Below, one piece after another: positions 1-9,021 of a stretch of 64,000 bases of DNA. Numbering within the stretch: position 1 is the stretch's first letter; every line of letters starts with the position of its first letter. The notes beneath the pieces are model-generated. The model made no database searches. It had not been told where the DNA came from and was given only the letters and a program-made list of their open reading frames with translations. This DNA is from Sphingobacterium sp. N143 (GTDB lineage: Bacteria > Bacteroidota > Bacteroidia > Sphingobacteriales > Sphingobacteriaceae), in assembly GCF_030325625.1 (NCBI RefSeq), contig NZ_JACAIS010000001.1, forward strand, positions 620,001 through 684,000. The letters run 5' to 3'. A program made the position numbers and the translations under genes.

Positions 1-18
1 CGAACCCGGCCGACGCTT
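1..18 (+). tRNA. Possible 3' end of a tRNA cut by the window edge
   Basis: The first bases (CGAAC, then CCGGC) look like the end of a T-loop and the 3' half of a T-stem, followed by seven bases that could be an acceptor strand and a discriminator T. The rest would lie outside the window, so neither pairing nor anticodon can be checked. A terminator hairpin follows about 25 bases later, which fits the end of a tRNA transcript. It could also be chance. Confidence 0.3.
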
Positions 19-43
19 CTTTCGAATCCGGATACTGTTAAAC

Positions 44-75
44 AAGAAAAGCTAATCTTTCGATTAGCTTTTCTT
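44..75. terminator. Bidirectional intrinsic terminator
   Basis: A perfect 14-bp inverted repeat (AAGAAAAGCTAATC and its complement) encloses a four-base loop, with A-rich and T-rich flanks. It lies directly 3' of the minus-strand tRNA-Lys and could also end a plus-strand tRNA transcript entering from the left. Confidence 0.8.
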
Positions 76-78
76 TTG

Positions 79-151
79 TGATCCCGCTGGGATTCGAACC
101 CAGGACCCATACATTAAAAGTGTATTGCTCTACCAGCTGAGCTACGGAATC
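79..151 (-). tRNA. tRNA-Lys (anticodon TTT)
   Basis: On the minus strand this folds as a full 73-base tRNA. The acceptor strands GATTCCG and CGGGATC pair with one G-T wobble, the D-arm has AGCTCAGCTGGTAGAGC, the anticodon loop is CTTTTAA with anticodon TTT, and the T-loop is TTCGAAT. The discriminator is A and no CCA is encoded. The next gene on its strand ends upstream of it at 283. Confidence 0.95.
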
Positions 152-282
152 TTACTTCTTTTTTAAACTTTCGTTCCTTGTTTGAAGTGATGCAAAAATA
201 GGGCTTTACAGTCGCTCCTGCAAATATTTTTGCCCTAAAATTGTTGATGAAGCTCTAAAAAGCTGATTCTAAGTCTAAAAAA

Positions 283-2202
283 TTAATTATCTTCCAATTC
301 CATAATTTCTTCTGCCAACTGTTCCCACTGCTCCTGATACTGGGTCAACTGGGCTTTCATGGAATTGTACGAACGTGTAGTTTCCTGTAGCTGAGTAGCA
401 TCCGAATACACAGCTTCATCAGCTAGTTTCAGCTCCAGATCTTTGACCAGCATTTCCTGTTCTGCAATTTTTTGTTCACAAGCAGCAAGTTCTTTATTCT
501 TTTTGTTCAGCAGGCGACTCCTGTCTTCTGAAAGATGTAACTTTTCTTTTTTGACTTTGGGTTCTTCTTTGATTTTCTTTTGGGGCTTGAGTTCTGTTCT
601 TACCTCACGTTTTGCAGCCCATTCTTCGTATTCTTGGTAAGTGCCTGGATATTCTTTAATTTCTTTGTCTTCGATAAACCAAATTTTATTGGCAACATGA
701 TCCAGGAAATATCGGTCGTGGGAGACAACAATAAATGTTCCTTCATACTGTTGCAGCGCTTGAATCAAGATATTAACGGATTGCATGTCCAAGTGATTGG
801 TCGGCTCATCGAGTGCCAGGAAATTGGCATCTGCCGTTAGTGCTTTTGCTAAAGCTACCCGTGATTTTTCACCTCCGGACAACACCTTGATTTTCTTGAA
901 AGCATCATCACCGGTGAAGAGGAAACAGCCTAATATAGAGCGCAGCTCCGTTTCTGTATGCTTTGGTGCAAATGCCTGCAGTTCTGCGAGGATCGAGTTT
1001 TCTAAGTGAAGTGCCTCCAGTTGATGTTGTGCAAAGAATGTTTGCGTGACATTGTGCCCATGCTCTGCTTTGCCCTCAAATTGATTGTCTGCTCCTGCGA
1101 CGATCCGGAGTAGGGTAGACTTCCCTTTACCATTGGCACCGATTAAAGCGATCTTGTCACCCTTTTCAATGATGGCAGAAGTATTTTTCAATATTTCCAG
1201 GTTCGGGTAGGACTTAGAAATATTTTCCAATGTCACCACATGGCGCCCTGATGGTTTTGAGAATTTAAAGCTGAAATTTACCGTTGGATTATCATCATCG
1301 ACATCATCGATTTTCTCCATACGGTCCAAGGCTTTGATCCGCGACTGTGCCATTTTGGCTTTTGAGGCTTTGGCACGGAAACGCTCGATCAGGCGCTCTT
1401 CCTGCTTGATCTTTGCCTGCTGGTTTTTGAATTGATTTGCCTGCAGTTCATTTCTTAACTCCTTTTCTTCAAGGTAGAAACTATAATTACCTGCATAAAG
1501 AGTTAATTTTCCTTTTCGTGACTCTACCGTTTTCTTAATGATGCGGTCCAGAAAATATCTGTCGTGCGAGACAATGACAATGGCACCGTCAAAAGCCTGT
1601 AGATAGTTCTCAAGCCATTTGATCGATGGTAAGTCCATGTGGTTCGTCGGTTCATCCAGTAACAGGATATCCGGGGTCTGCAATAAAATTCGGGCAAGCA
1701 TGACACGCATGCGCCAGCCCCCAGAAAAGGTTGCTAAAGGTCTCTTCTGTTCTTCCTCCGAAAATCCCAGACCTGCCAGGATCTCATGGGCTTTAAACTC
1801 AAGGTTATAGCCATCCAAAGCTTCAAATTCCAATTGCTTATCACTGAGTTTATTCAGGATATCATCTGAATAGTCTGTTTCTAATTTATGTAGCAGGTCC
1901 TCAATCTCAGCATGTAGCTGATTCTGGCGCTCGAAAGCTTCCATGGCTACGTACAAAATGCTTTTATCCGAGTGGTAGGACAGTAAGTCCTGATTCAGAT
2001 AACCGATCTTAAGGTCCTTCGCCATGGATATCGACCCCGATGTTGGCGTATACTGTCCAACGATCAATCGTAACAGCGTAGACTTACCCGCTCCATTGGC
2101 ACCGATCAGCCCAACTTTATCTCCAAGTTTGATGTGCCAATTAGCTTCATCATACAGGGCACGGGATCCTATTTCAAATGTTAAATTATTTATTGATATC
2201 AT
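283..2202 (-). CDS. ABC-F family ATPase (ribosome-associated type)
   Basis: A soluble protein of 639 residues with two ABC ATPase domains and no membrane segment, the layout of ABC-F translation factors, which bind the ribosomal E site. The first domain has Walker [10 protein letters not shown] (about residue 34), signature SGGWRMR (about 160) and [11 protein letters not shown] (about 181). A charged, helical linker follows. The second domain has [16 protein letters not shown] and [11 protein letters not shown]. The last 100 residues are a Lys/Glu-rich coiled coil. Both signatures and Walker B glutamates are intact, so it should hydrolyse ATP. It could be a housekeeping factor or an antibiotic-protection type; sequence alone does not decide. 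Transcribed divergently from pyrD over a 60-base gap, with the promoter box eight bases before the ATG. Confidence 0.93.
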   Translation of the reverse strand: MISINNLTFEIGSRALYDEANWHIKLGDKVGLIGANGAGKSTLLRLIVGQYTPTSGSISMAKDLKIGYLNQDLLSYHSDKSILYVAMEAFERQNQLHAEIEDLLHKLETDYSDDILNKLSDKQLEFEALDGYNLEFKAHEILAGLGFSEEEQKRPLATFSGGWRMRVMLARILLQTPDILLLDEPTNHMDLPSIKWLENYLQAFDGAIVIVSHDRYFLDRIIKKTVESRKGKLTLYAGNYSFYLEEKELRNELQANQFKNQQAKIKQEERLIERFRAKASKAKMAQSRIKALDRMEKIDDVDDDNPTVNFSFKFSKPSGRHVVTLENISKSYPNLEILKNTSAIIEKGDKIALIGANGKGKSTLLRIVAGADNQFEGKAEHGHNVTQTFFAQHQLEALHLENSILAELQAFAPKHTETELRSILGCFLFTGDDAFKKIKVLSGGEKSRVALAKALTADANFLALDEPTNHLDMQSVNILIQALQQYEGTFIVVSHDRYFLDHVANKIWFIEDKEIKEYPGTYQEYEEWAAKREVRTELKPQKKIKEEPKVKKEKLHLSEDRSRLLNKKNKELAACEQKIAEQEMLVKDLELKLADEAVYSDATQLQETTRSYNSMKAQLTQYQEQWEQLAEEIMELEDN

Positions 2203-2210
2203 TTCAACTG

Positions 2211-2226
2211 CAAAAGTACAAAAGTA
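2211..2226 (-). promoter_or_regulatory. Tandem -7 boxes upstream of the ABC-F gene
   Basis: The octamer TACTTTTG, a full match to TANNTTTG, occurs twice back to back on the minus strand (2219-2226 and 2211-2218). The inner copy ends eight bases before the ATG at 2202, which implies a leader of only a few bases. The outer copy could be an alternative promoter. Confidence 0.6.
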
Positions 2227-2249
2227 ATGAATATTTCTTCTTGTTTGAT

Positions 2250-2257
2250 TAACTTTG
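2250..2257 (+). promoter_or_regulatory. Promoter -7 box of pyrD (TAACTTTG)
   Basis: A full match to TANNTTTG ends five bases before the ATG at 2263. A transcript starting at the usual distance would begin at or within a base or two of that ATG, so pyrD mRNA is probably leaderless. This argues against the upstream in-frame ATG at 2227, which lies before the box. Confidence 0.65.
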
Positions 2258-2262
2258 CCATT

Positions 2263-3297
2263 ATGTATAAATTAGTCAAGCCTATATTCTTTACGATGAA
2301 TCCAGAGCTGGCACACCATAAGGTGACCGGCGGGTTGAATGTCTTCTCCAAAATCTGGGGAGCCAAGCAATTATTGAATGCGATATATACGGTGGAAGAT
2401 CCCCGTTTGGAACGTGAAGTTTTTGGTCTCAAATTTAAAAATCCTGTGGGTTTGGCTGCGGGTTTCGATAAAAATGCCGAATATATTGCTGATATGACTA
2501 ATTTGGGATTTGGCTTTATCGAAATCGGTACCGTGACACCTAAACCACAGCCTGGAAATGATAAACCAAGAATGTTTCGTCTTGTACCGGATAAGGCGCT
2601 GATCAATCGGATGGGCTTCAATAACCAGGGGGCAGATGTTGCCGCGAATAGATTGAAAAATCTGAAAGATCGGAAAGGGCTGCTGATTGGCGGAAATATC
2701 GGCAAAAATAAAGTCACCCCTAACGATGAAGCCGTAAACGACTATATATATTGCTTCAATGCACTTTTTGATCATGTGGATTACTTTGTTGTGAACGTGA
2801 GTTCGCCAAATACCCCCGGTCTAAGGGATCTGCAGGAAAAAGAACCGCTAAAACATATCCTGCGCGCCCTGCAGGAACTGAATAATACGAAGGCAGCACC
2901 TAAACCCATCTTGCTCAAGATAGCACCAGACTTGACGAATAGCCAATTGGATGATATTGTCGAGATTGTGCTGGAAACCCGTATTGCCGGTGTGATTGCG
3001 ACCAATACCACCATTTCTAGGGAAGGATTGAAGAGCCAGCAGGAATTGACACAGGAAGCAGGTGGAGTGAGCGGGCGCCCATTGACCAAACGCTCAACAG
3101 AAGTGATCCGTTACTTGAGTGAGAAATCAAACCGTGCATTCCCAATTATTGGTGTTGGCGGTATTCATTCTGCAAAAGACGCTATTGAAAAATTAGATGC
3201 TGGGGCCAGCCTTGTTCAAGTTTATACAGGATTTATTTATGAGGGCCCCGGATTGGTGGCGAACATCTGCAAAGGCCTGCTGCAGACAGGACGATAG
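2263..3297 (+). CDS. pyrD: Dihydroorotate dehydrogenase (quinone), class 2
   Basis: Oxidises dihydroorotate to orotate in de novo pyrimidine synthesis, passing electrons through FMN to membrane quinone. The start at 2263 gives 344 residues beginning [19 protein letters not shown], which lines up with the N-terminal membrane-association helix of class 2 enzymes; an in-frame ATG at 2227 would add 12 unrelated residues. Visible motifs are [15 protein letters not shown] near the N-terminus, [14 protein letters not shown] with the catalytic serine expected of class 2, [11 protein letters not shown], and a phosphate-binding [11 protein letters not shown] followed by [11 protein letters not shown]. 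The next gene starts eight bases after the stop, so they are probably co-transcribed. Confidence 0.96.
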   Translation: MYKLVKPIFFTMNPELAHHKVTGGLNVFSKIWGAKQLLNAIYTVEDPRLEREVFGLKFKNPVGLAAGFDKNAEYIADMTNLGFGFIEIGTVTPKPQPGNDKPRMFRLVPDKALINRMGFNNQGADVAANRLKNLKDRKGLLIGGNIGKNKVTPNDEAVNDYIYCFNALFDHVDYFVVNVSSPNTPGLRDLQEKEPLKHILRALQELNNTKAAPKPILLKIAPDLTNSQLDDIVEIVLETRIAGVIATNTTISREGLKSQQELTQEAGGVSGRPLTKRSTEVIRYLSEKSNRAFPIIGVGGIHSAKDAIEKLDAGASLVQVYTGFIYEGPGLVANICKGLLQTGR

Positions 3298-3305
3298 ATA
3301 TTGCG

Positions 3306-4085
3306 ATGGCTGTGGATTTTAACTTAAAAGATTTTTTGGATAAAAAGGTTGATACTTATAACCAACCCGGTTTTATACAGCACGACCCCATCTCCATTCC
3401 ACATCAGTTTTCTGCCCGTCAGGATATTGAGATTATGGGTTTTTTGGCCTCGATAATGGCTTGGGGCCAACGGAAGACAATTATCAATAAATGCAATGAA
3501 TTGATAAAAAGGATGGATGGAAGCCCTTATGAGTACATTATGCAGCATCGTGAGCAGGATCTAAAAAGCTTGCTTGGCTTTAAGCATCGTACCTTTAATG
3601 ACACAGATATCCTCTATTTTGTATCTTTCTTCAAACAGCATTACCTTCAGTTTGAATCGTTGGAAGATGCCTTTCTGATCAGGCAGGAAACAAAAGAAAA
3701 GGTCGATCTTGAACAGGCCTTGAATACCTTTAAGGAATATTTCTTTTCGTTGCCCGATTATCCGCAGCGCACACGTAAACATATCAGTAGCCCAGCCCAA
3801 AAATCTACCGTCAAGCGCATCAATATGTTTTTACGTTGGATGGTGCGAAAAGATAACAAAGGGGTCGATTTTGGTATTTGGAACAGGTTGTCGCCACGCG
3901 ACCTTATTTGTCCATGTGATGTGCACGTAGAACGTGTGGCTAGAAAGCTTGGCCTGATTACGCTGGATAAGGTCAACTGGAAAACCGCACTGGAATTGAC
4001 CGGAAACCTTCGGTTACTGGACGCTGATGATCCCGTTAAATATGATTTTGCGTTATTTGGCTTAGGGGTGGAAAGAGAACTTTAA
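3306..4085 (+). CDS. TIGR02757 (DUF2400) family protein
   Basis: A soluble protein of 259 residues that I recognise as the TIGR02757 family, common in Bacteroidota and of unknown biochemical role. It shows IMGFLASIMAWGQRKTI near residue 45 and the run NMFLRWMVRKDNKGVDFGIW near 178, followed by DLICPCDVHVERVARKLGL. The conserved aspartate, histidine and arginines in that run resemble an HhH-type DNA glycosylase layout, but that is inference. It lies eight bases after pyrD and probably shares its promoter. Confidence 0.85.
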   Translation: MAVDFNLKDFLDKKVDTYNQPGFIQHDPISIPHQFSARQDIEIMGFLASIMAWGQRKTIINKCNELIKRMDGSPYEYIMQHREQDLKSLLGFKHRTFNDTDILYFVSFFKQHYLQFESLEDAFLIRQETKEKVDLEQALNTFKEYFFSLPDYPQRTRKHISSPAQKSTVKRINMFLRWMVRKDNKGVDFGIWNRLSPRDLICPCDVHVERVARKLGLITLDKVNWKTALELTGNLRLLDADDPVKYDFALFGLGVEREL

Positions 4086-4138
4086 GATTCAGCGTCATTT
4101 TATTGGACATATATCCTTGTGCTATTGGCACAAATAAG

Positions 4139-4170
4139 TGCCCCCAATAGTATCTAACTTTTTGGGGGCA
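4139..4170 (-). terminator. Probable terminator of the gapA operon
   Basis: A 9-bp stem (TGCCCCCAA with TTGGGGGCA) closes a 14-base loop just past the gapA stop. On the minus strand it is followed by a T-rich stretch, while the plus-strand side has no T tract. A smaller 6-bp hairpin (TTGTGC/GCACAA) lies at 4117-4133. Confidence 0.55.
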
Positions 4171-4176
4171 GTGTAA

Positions 4177-5202
4177 TTAGGACAGGGGCTCCTGATGCTT
4201 GGCTTGGTCAATCTTGATCAATAGATCTACCAAACGGTTAGAATACCCGAATTCATTATCATACCAGCCTACGACTTTGACTAATCCGCCCACGATTGAT
4301 GTCAGCTGGGCATCAAATACACAGGAATAGGGGTTGTTGATAATATCAACAGAGACGATGGGGTCTTCGGTATAATAAAGGACCTCTTTTAGTTCATTTT
4401 CAGCAGCAGCCCGAAATGTGGCGTTGATCTCTTGTACCGTAGTTTCCTTTTCGAGGGTACAGGTGAAGTCAGTCAAGGAGCCATTGAGCACAGGTACCCG
4501 TATACCCGCTCCGCCCAGTTTGTTTTGCAGGTGAGGAAAGACGTTGGTAATGGCTTTGGCGGCACCTGTTGTCGTCGGTATAATTGCCGAAGAGGCCGCT
4601 CGTGCTCTTCTGAGGTCTTTGTGCGGTGCATCATGGAGGTTCTGATCTCCCGTCATTGAATGTACTGTTGTGATGTATCCATCTTTAATGCCCCAATTGT
4701 CATCCAATATTTTGACCAAGGGTGCCACGTTGTTGGTGGTACATGAAGCATTGGATAGGATAGGTGCCGAAAGGTCGACAGTACGGTCGTTAATGCCCAG
4801 TACAATGGTCGGAATATCCTTGTCAGTGGGTGGGGCGGAGATAATCACTTTCTTGGCACCAGCGTTCAAATGTAGCTCTGCTTTGTCCCGACTGGTAAAA
4901 TGACCTGTAGATTCAATGACGACATCGATGTTTAAAACTGACCAGGGCAGTAGAGCTGGATTCTTTTCCCTGGTCACCAAAATCGGATGACCGTTGACAA
5001 TGATATGGTTCTCATCGTGGGATACAAGACCTGGAAAGGGACCGTGCACCGAGTCATACTTAAATAAGTGTGCCAATGTTTTTGTTTTCGTCAGATCGTT
5101 GATGACCACAACCTGAAGTTCATCAAGAGCGTTCCGCAGAAAGATGTTGCGCAGCGTGTTTCTACCGATGCGCCCGAATCCGTTTATGGCTATCTGTAGC
5201 AT
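4177..5202 (-). CDS. gap: Type I glyceraldehyde-3-phosphate dehydrogenase
   Basis: Converts glyceraldehyde 3-phosphate, NAD(P)+ and phosphate to 1,3-bisphosphoglycerate in glycolysis, or the reverse in gluconeogenesis. The protein of 341 residues opens with the Rossmann motif INGFGRIGRNTLR, has the catalytic cysteine in SNASCTTNNVAPL (about residue 153), the partner histidine in TTVHSMTGDQ, PHKDLRRARAA, and the C-terminal WYDNEFGYSNRLVDL. The coenzyme loop reads INDLTKTKTLAHLFKYDS, which I cannot assign firmly to NAD or NADP. It starts six bases after a thioredoxin-fold lipoprotein gene, so the two form an operon. Confidence 0.95.
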   Translation of the reverse strand: MLQIAINGFGRIGRNTLRNIFLRNALDELQVVVINDLTKTKTLAHLFKYDSVHGPFPGLVSHDENHIIVNGHPILVTREKNPALLPWSVLNIDVVIESTGHFTSRDKAELHLNAGAKKVIISAPPTDKDIPTIVLGINDRTVDLSAPILSNASCTTNNVAPLVKILDDNWGIKDGYITTVHSMTGDQNLHDAPHKDLRRARAASSAIIPTTTGAAKAITNVFPHLQNKLGGAGIRVPVLNGSLTDFTCTLEKETTVQEINATFRAAAENELKEVLYYTEDPIVSVDIINNPYSCVFDAQLTSIVGGLVKVVGWYDNEFGYSNRLVDLLIKIDQAKHQEPLS

Positions 5203-5208
5203 CTCAGC

Positions 5209-5817
5209 TTATTTATGAAATTGGCTTATCGCCTCATTTATATTTTTTTCACCTTCCCAGTGTGTTTTGAGCTTTCCGTCAGCACCATATACATAGTTTG
5301 CCGGAAATTGCGACGGAACGTGTATGCTCTGGATAAAGGTTTGGTCTTTATCTATCAGTACTTCCACGTTGGAAGATTTAGACAATTTTGGCGCAAATGT
5401 ATCGAAGAAACCTAAGACCAACGCAGGGTCGTTCATAGAGATATAATAGATATTGACATCCTTTAAACGGTCAATGTTTTTTTCCAGCTCAGTGGCTTCA
5501 TGCTGACAATGGCTACATCCTGGATCAAATAAAATAAACACCGTGTTTTTATCTTTGGCGACATTTTCGTTGGTAACACGTATTCCCGACCGAAGTTGAT
5601 AAAACGTGAAATTAGGAAGTATCGCTGCCGGCTCTGATGACGGTGCTTGGGGGGCTTGAGCATGGTCATGTCCAGCGTGGTCCTGACTTTCCGCACTGCT
5701 TGCTTGGCTACTACTTTCTGCTGTTTGGCCTGTTGTTGTACTGCCATTATTATTGCATGAGTAAAGCATGCTTGCTGCTAATATTGCTGTTGCCCCTAAG
5801 ATTATTTTTTTGTTCAT
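5209..5817 (-). CDS. Thioredoxin-fold lipoprotein
   Basis: A predicted SPII lipoprotein of 202 residues: an N-terminal hydrophobic segment ends in the lipobox LYSC (Cys21). A low-complexity Ser/Gln/His linker follows, including DHAGHDHAQ, which might bind metal. The TlpA-like domain has FDPGCSHCQ, a CxxC active site, and YISMND. It is probably membrane-anchored and acts in thiol exchange in the cell envelope; its partner is unknown. It is upstream of gapA and only six bases away. A paralogue with the same DPGCxHCQ and YFISMND motifs lies at 59085-59579. Confidence 0.8.
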   Translation of the reverse strand: MNKKIILGATAILAASMLYSCNNNGSTTTGQTAESSSQASSAESQDHAGHDHAQAPQAPSSEPAAILPNFTFYQLRSGIRVTNENVAKDKNTVFILFDPGCSHCQHEATELEKNIDRLKDVNIYYISMNDPALVLGFFDTFAPKLSKSSNVEVLIDKDQTFIQSIHVPSQFPANYVYGADGKLKTHWEGEKNINEAISQFHK

Positions 5818-6054
5818 AGACTACGTTTGATTTTAAACCAGTTTTAGTGATCTGTTATACTTTAGGTCCTGCTAATAAACGATTTGCATTCAAGCTTGGT
5901 TTATGGGAAAACATATCGTTTTTCAGGAACACCCTTATGACTTCAAAACTATGAAAAAAATAGGATTATGCAGTGTTCAATATGAAGTTATGACAGTTTG
6001 GTGGTTATCACTAAATATGGTTTGATCTAATGGATAAATACTGCAGTATATTCT

Positions 6055-7146
6055 TTACTCGGTGTCAGCCTCATGGGGTGGATTATCTGATTCAACGATG
6101 GAAGTTGACTCAACAATTGCTGGTGTACTCCGGCCAAATTCGATACCATAAACTTTCAGTAATACGCCAACACAGGATAAAATCAGGGGGCCAAATATCA
6201 GGCCGAGCATTCCGAAAAGGTTCAAACCCAATAGGACACCAAAGACTGTGATGAGCGGGTGAACATCTCCCAGTTTTTTCAATATCGTAAATCGAAGAAT
6301 ATTATCGATACTCCCGATAATAATGATACCATATAATGCCAAGCCTATGGCATTGCCAGACTGCCCATTGGCCAGTAGAAAGAGGGCTGCAGGAAGGTAG
6401 ACAACCATGGTTCCTAAAATAGGGATGATCGTCGCTACTGCTGTTAAGATACCCAGAAAAATAGGGCTTTCCAATCCAAAGAACCAATAGCCCAGTCCTG
6501 CGACGATACCCTGACAGATCGCTAGGATCGGAATGCCAATGGCATTGGATTTAACCATCATATCAAATTCTTTCCATAATTCTGTCTTACTTGTTTTAGA
6601 GAATGGAATTGCATTATAAATTGTTTGTTCGAGCTGCTTGCTGCTGACCAACATAAAATAAAGTACAAATAAGGCGACTAAAACATTGACACCGACTTCA
6701 GCAACTGAATTGAGGATATTCGGGATGAATTTGGCAGCCCGCTGCAGTGCGCCAATTAAAGCTGTATCAGAAAGGTCAATATTGCTGAGATAAGGGCTGT
6801 CTTTGAAGTAGGTTTTAATGGAGTCAAATTTTTGAATGATCTCATTTTTATTGTTGATGACGTCGGTCACTTGTGGTACCATATAATTGATCAATAAGTA
6901 TAATGGTCCCACCAGAAATATAATGGTCAGCAAAATCAACAGGATACTTGCTATAGACTTGTTCCAGCCTTTTTCTACCGTCAGTCTGAAGTTGACTTTT
7001 CGAAAAAGGACATATAATGTGATCGCACCTAAAAAACCCGGAAGGTAGTAAAACAAACTGGTGAATATTAAAATGCATATCAACAGAATGATGACGATAA
7101 GCATAATCTGGTTGATGGAATTGTTGTTTATTTGTTTGTATTTCAT
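6055..7146 (-). CDS. AI-2E family transporter (UPF0118)
   Basis: An integral membrane protein of 363 residues with about seven or eight hydrophobic segments and the usual shape of the AI-2E exporter family: paired N-terminal helices, a long soluble loop (about residues 90-150), and a C-terminal set of helices with GLGYWFFGLESPIFLGIL, IIPILGTMVVYLPAALFLL and HPLITVFGVLLGLNLFGMLG. Members export autoinducer-2 or act as Na+/H+ antiporters; the substrate cannot be told here. The 237 bases upstream of its stop hold no gene that I can support. Confidence 0.85.
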   Translation of the reverse strand: MKYKQINNNSINQIMLIVIILLICILIFTSLFYYLPGFLGAITLYVLFRKVNFRLTVEKGWNKSIASILLILLTIIFLVGPLYLLINYMVPQVTDVINNKNEIIQKFDSIKTYFKDSPYLSNIDLSDTALIGALQRAAKFIPNILNSVAEVGVNVLVALFVLYFMLVSSKQLEQTIYNAIPFSKTSKTELWKEFDMMVKSNAIGIPILAICQGIVAGLGYWFFGLESPIFLGILTAVATIIPILGTMVVYLPAALFLLANGQSGNAIGLALYGIIIIGSIDNILRFTILKKLGDVHPLITVFGVLLGLNLFGMLGLIFGPLILSCVGVLLKVYGIEFGRSTPAIVESTSIVESDNPPHEADTE

Positions 7147-7227
7147 ATACCTGGAATAAGTACTAGCTGATTAATGACTATTTTATCGTATGACAATATT
7201 CTTCAACAAAAGTTTTATCATGTTAAG

Positions 7228-8694
7228 TTAAACTTCCTTTTTTATAATTTCAATGATTTTTCGAATTTCTTTTTCTTGTTTGCTGGCGAATCCAAATCTT
7301 ATCCCGCTCAACGATTTGGACTGATAGACAAGATGATTGGGGAGTATGATTCCCTGTTTTTCGATCTTTTTGGTCAATTGTGCCAAATTGATCTTTTTGT
7401 CCCATTCGGTCCAGATGGCCAAGCCTGATTCGGGAATATGTAAGGAGAGGACATCACCCAATTGTGATACCATCTGGGTTGCAAAGATATTTCTCCGCTC
7501 ATTGTATAATTTTAGTGATTTCTTATGAAAGGCACTTAGGACACCATCGTCAATAAGCTCGGTCAAAACTTGCTGGGAAAGGGAATCGTTTTCTCTATCC
7601 AGTAGGAAGAGGTATTTACTGACTTCGCGAATAAGGTTTTCAGCAGCAAACACGAGACCATAGCGGAGGTTCGGGGTGAGGCCGGTACCAAAATGATGGA
7701 GGTAGATGACCCGGCCATACGGATCTTGTTCAATTAAGGTCGGTAATATTGACCTGCCAAAATTAAACATGGCTTCAAAATCATCTTCAACAATAATGAA
7801 ATCATACTTCTCAGCCAGATCGATGATTCCGAGTCTTTTTTCCTGGCTTGTTATCCAAGTTGTGGGGAAATGATGTCGTGTGGACAGATATAACAGGCGG
7901 ATCTTGGTGTTTTTACAGAGGGCCTCAAGATGATCCAGCGCCGGGCCATCATGCTCCATTGGGATGGTTTTGATCTGAGCACCGGCCAGTTGAAAGATCA
8001 TGTTATTTTCCTGGTCGCCGAGATGGGTGGAGGCGACTGTATCAGATGGCCTGATCAAAGCCTTTGCGACGAGGTATTTGGCTGTATTATGACTGCGGGA
8101 CACCAGTAAGTTTTTTGGAAGAAATGCTTGCTTTAATCCGTAATTGATATAATTACAAAGGCTCTGCTTAAAGTTTGAATCTGCCTGATATTCGTAAGCG
8201 TGACCGCAATACCGAAAAGCATTGGCCCTTTTGGTGCAGGCCGAAAATATGCCCGCTATTTTTGAGAATGGAATCAATCGCTCATCGGGAACTCCTGAAT
8301 CCAATTGGTAAAGAAAAGACCTGGATGGGCTGCAATATTGATCGAGCAACTGGCTTTCTTCAAAAGTATAGGCGGCAGTTGGTGGAATGGGATAGGGGCC
8401 AGCATTGTGTCTATCATGCCGGGATTTGGCCGTGCGGTCGGCAGAAACAAAAGTCCCAATATTGGGCTTGATCTGGAGCCAGTTTTGATTGGCGAGTTCT
8501 TTAATGGCCGCAACGACGGTATTTCTATTCAGGCCAATCTGCCTGGCGATATGCCGTGTCCCCGGGAGTTTGGATTGGCTCAATAAAAGGCCCTGTTGTA
8601 TAGCGAGAATAGTTTGCTGCACAACCTGCATAAATATGGGGGATTGATCGTTTTTGTCAATGCGAATAAAAGTACCAAAATCTATCTGCTCCAC
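7228..8694 (-). CDS. MocR/PdxR-type regulator lacking the PLP lysine
   Basis: A protein of 488 residues with a GntR winged helix (about 15-90, LPGTRHIARQIGLNRNTVVA) joined to a fold-type I aminotransferase-like domain, the MocR layout. The start is GTG at 8694; no nearby ATG fits. In MocR proteins the PLP lysine sits in a GTFSK-like motif before PxLRLG. Here the equivalent stretch reads YLHHFGTGLTPNLRYG (residues 331-346), placing Thr337 at the lysine position. Other cofactor motifs are also altered: SRSHNTAKYL for GSQQAL, HLGDQENN for the usual PGYPG, and STRHHFPTT for PSHQFPTG, while VEDDFE is kept. It is therefore probably a DNA-binding regulator that does not form a PLP Schiff base. Its targets are unknown. 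Confidence 0.85.
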   Translation of the reverse strand: MEQIDFGTFIRIDKNDQSPIFMQVVQQTILAIQQGLLLSQSKLPGTRHIARQIGLNRNTVVAAIKELANQNWLQIKPNIGTFVSADRTAKSRHDRHNAGPYPIPPTAAYTFEESQLLDQYCSPSRSFLYQLDSGVPDERLIPFSKIAGIFSACTKRANAFRYCGHAYEYQADSNFKQSLCNYINYGLKQAFLPKNLLVSRSHNTAKYLVAKALIRPSDTVASTHLGDQENNMIFQLAGAQIKTIPMEHDGPALDHLEALCKNTKIRLLYLSTRHHFPTTWITSQEKRLGIIDLAEKYDFIIVEDDFEAMFNFGRSILPTLIEQDPYGRVIYLHHFGTGLTPNLRYGLVFAAENLIREVSKYLFLLDRENDSLSQQVLTELIDDGVLSAFHKKSLKLYNERRNIFATQMVSQLGDVLSLHIPESGLAIWTEWDKKINLAQLTKKIEKQGIILPNHLVYQSKSLSGIRFGFASKQEKEIRKIIEIIKKEV

Positions 8695-9021
8695 GTCACT
8701 TGTTTGTTTGCCGTGGGAAAGATAAGCATTTTTGCCAAATTCTAATTTTGATTTTGGGGCATGAGGACCTCCCTATAAATAGTCAGAATATCATATTGTT
8801 TGATAAAAAGTAGGGATGTGGTGTGCTGGGGACGATCTGGTTTAGCCGCTGCATTGGTAGAACGAGTACTTGATCTCGCTGTTTTATGAAAAAAAGGATG
8901 AGACCTTTTTCCCTTTCCATGGTTTGAAAATAAGCCCATAATCTTTCGTTTTTTTGGTTATAGAGCCGTAATATCCGCAATCGGCCCTATAACTAATATA
9001 CAAAATAACTTTGGGAATCAA
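8695..9021. other. Intergenic stretch, no supported gene
   Basis: These 327 bases lie between the MocR-type gene and sbcC, both on the minus strand. Two overlapping minus-strand reading frames of 65 codons are present, but neither resembles a known protein, they exclude each other, and no promoter box precedes them. On the minus strand TTATCTTTCCC, close to a -7 box, lies about 30 bases before the MocR start and may be its promoter. Confidence 0.5.

Noticed and set aside
2199..2717. A 172-codon minus-strand frame opposite pyrD
   Set aside because: It lies wholly within pyrD on the other strand, has no family features, and the pyrD frame is certain.
8742..8980. Two overlapping 65-codon frames upstream of the MocR gene
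   Set aside because: They exclude each other, match nothing I know, and lack a promoter box; kept only as an intergenic note.
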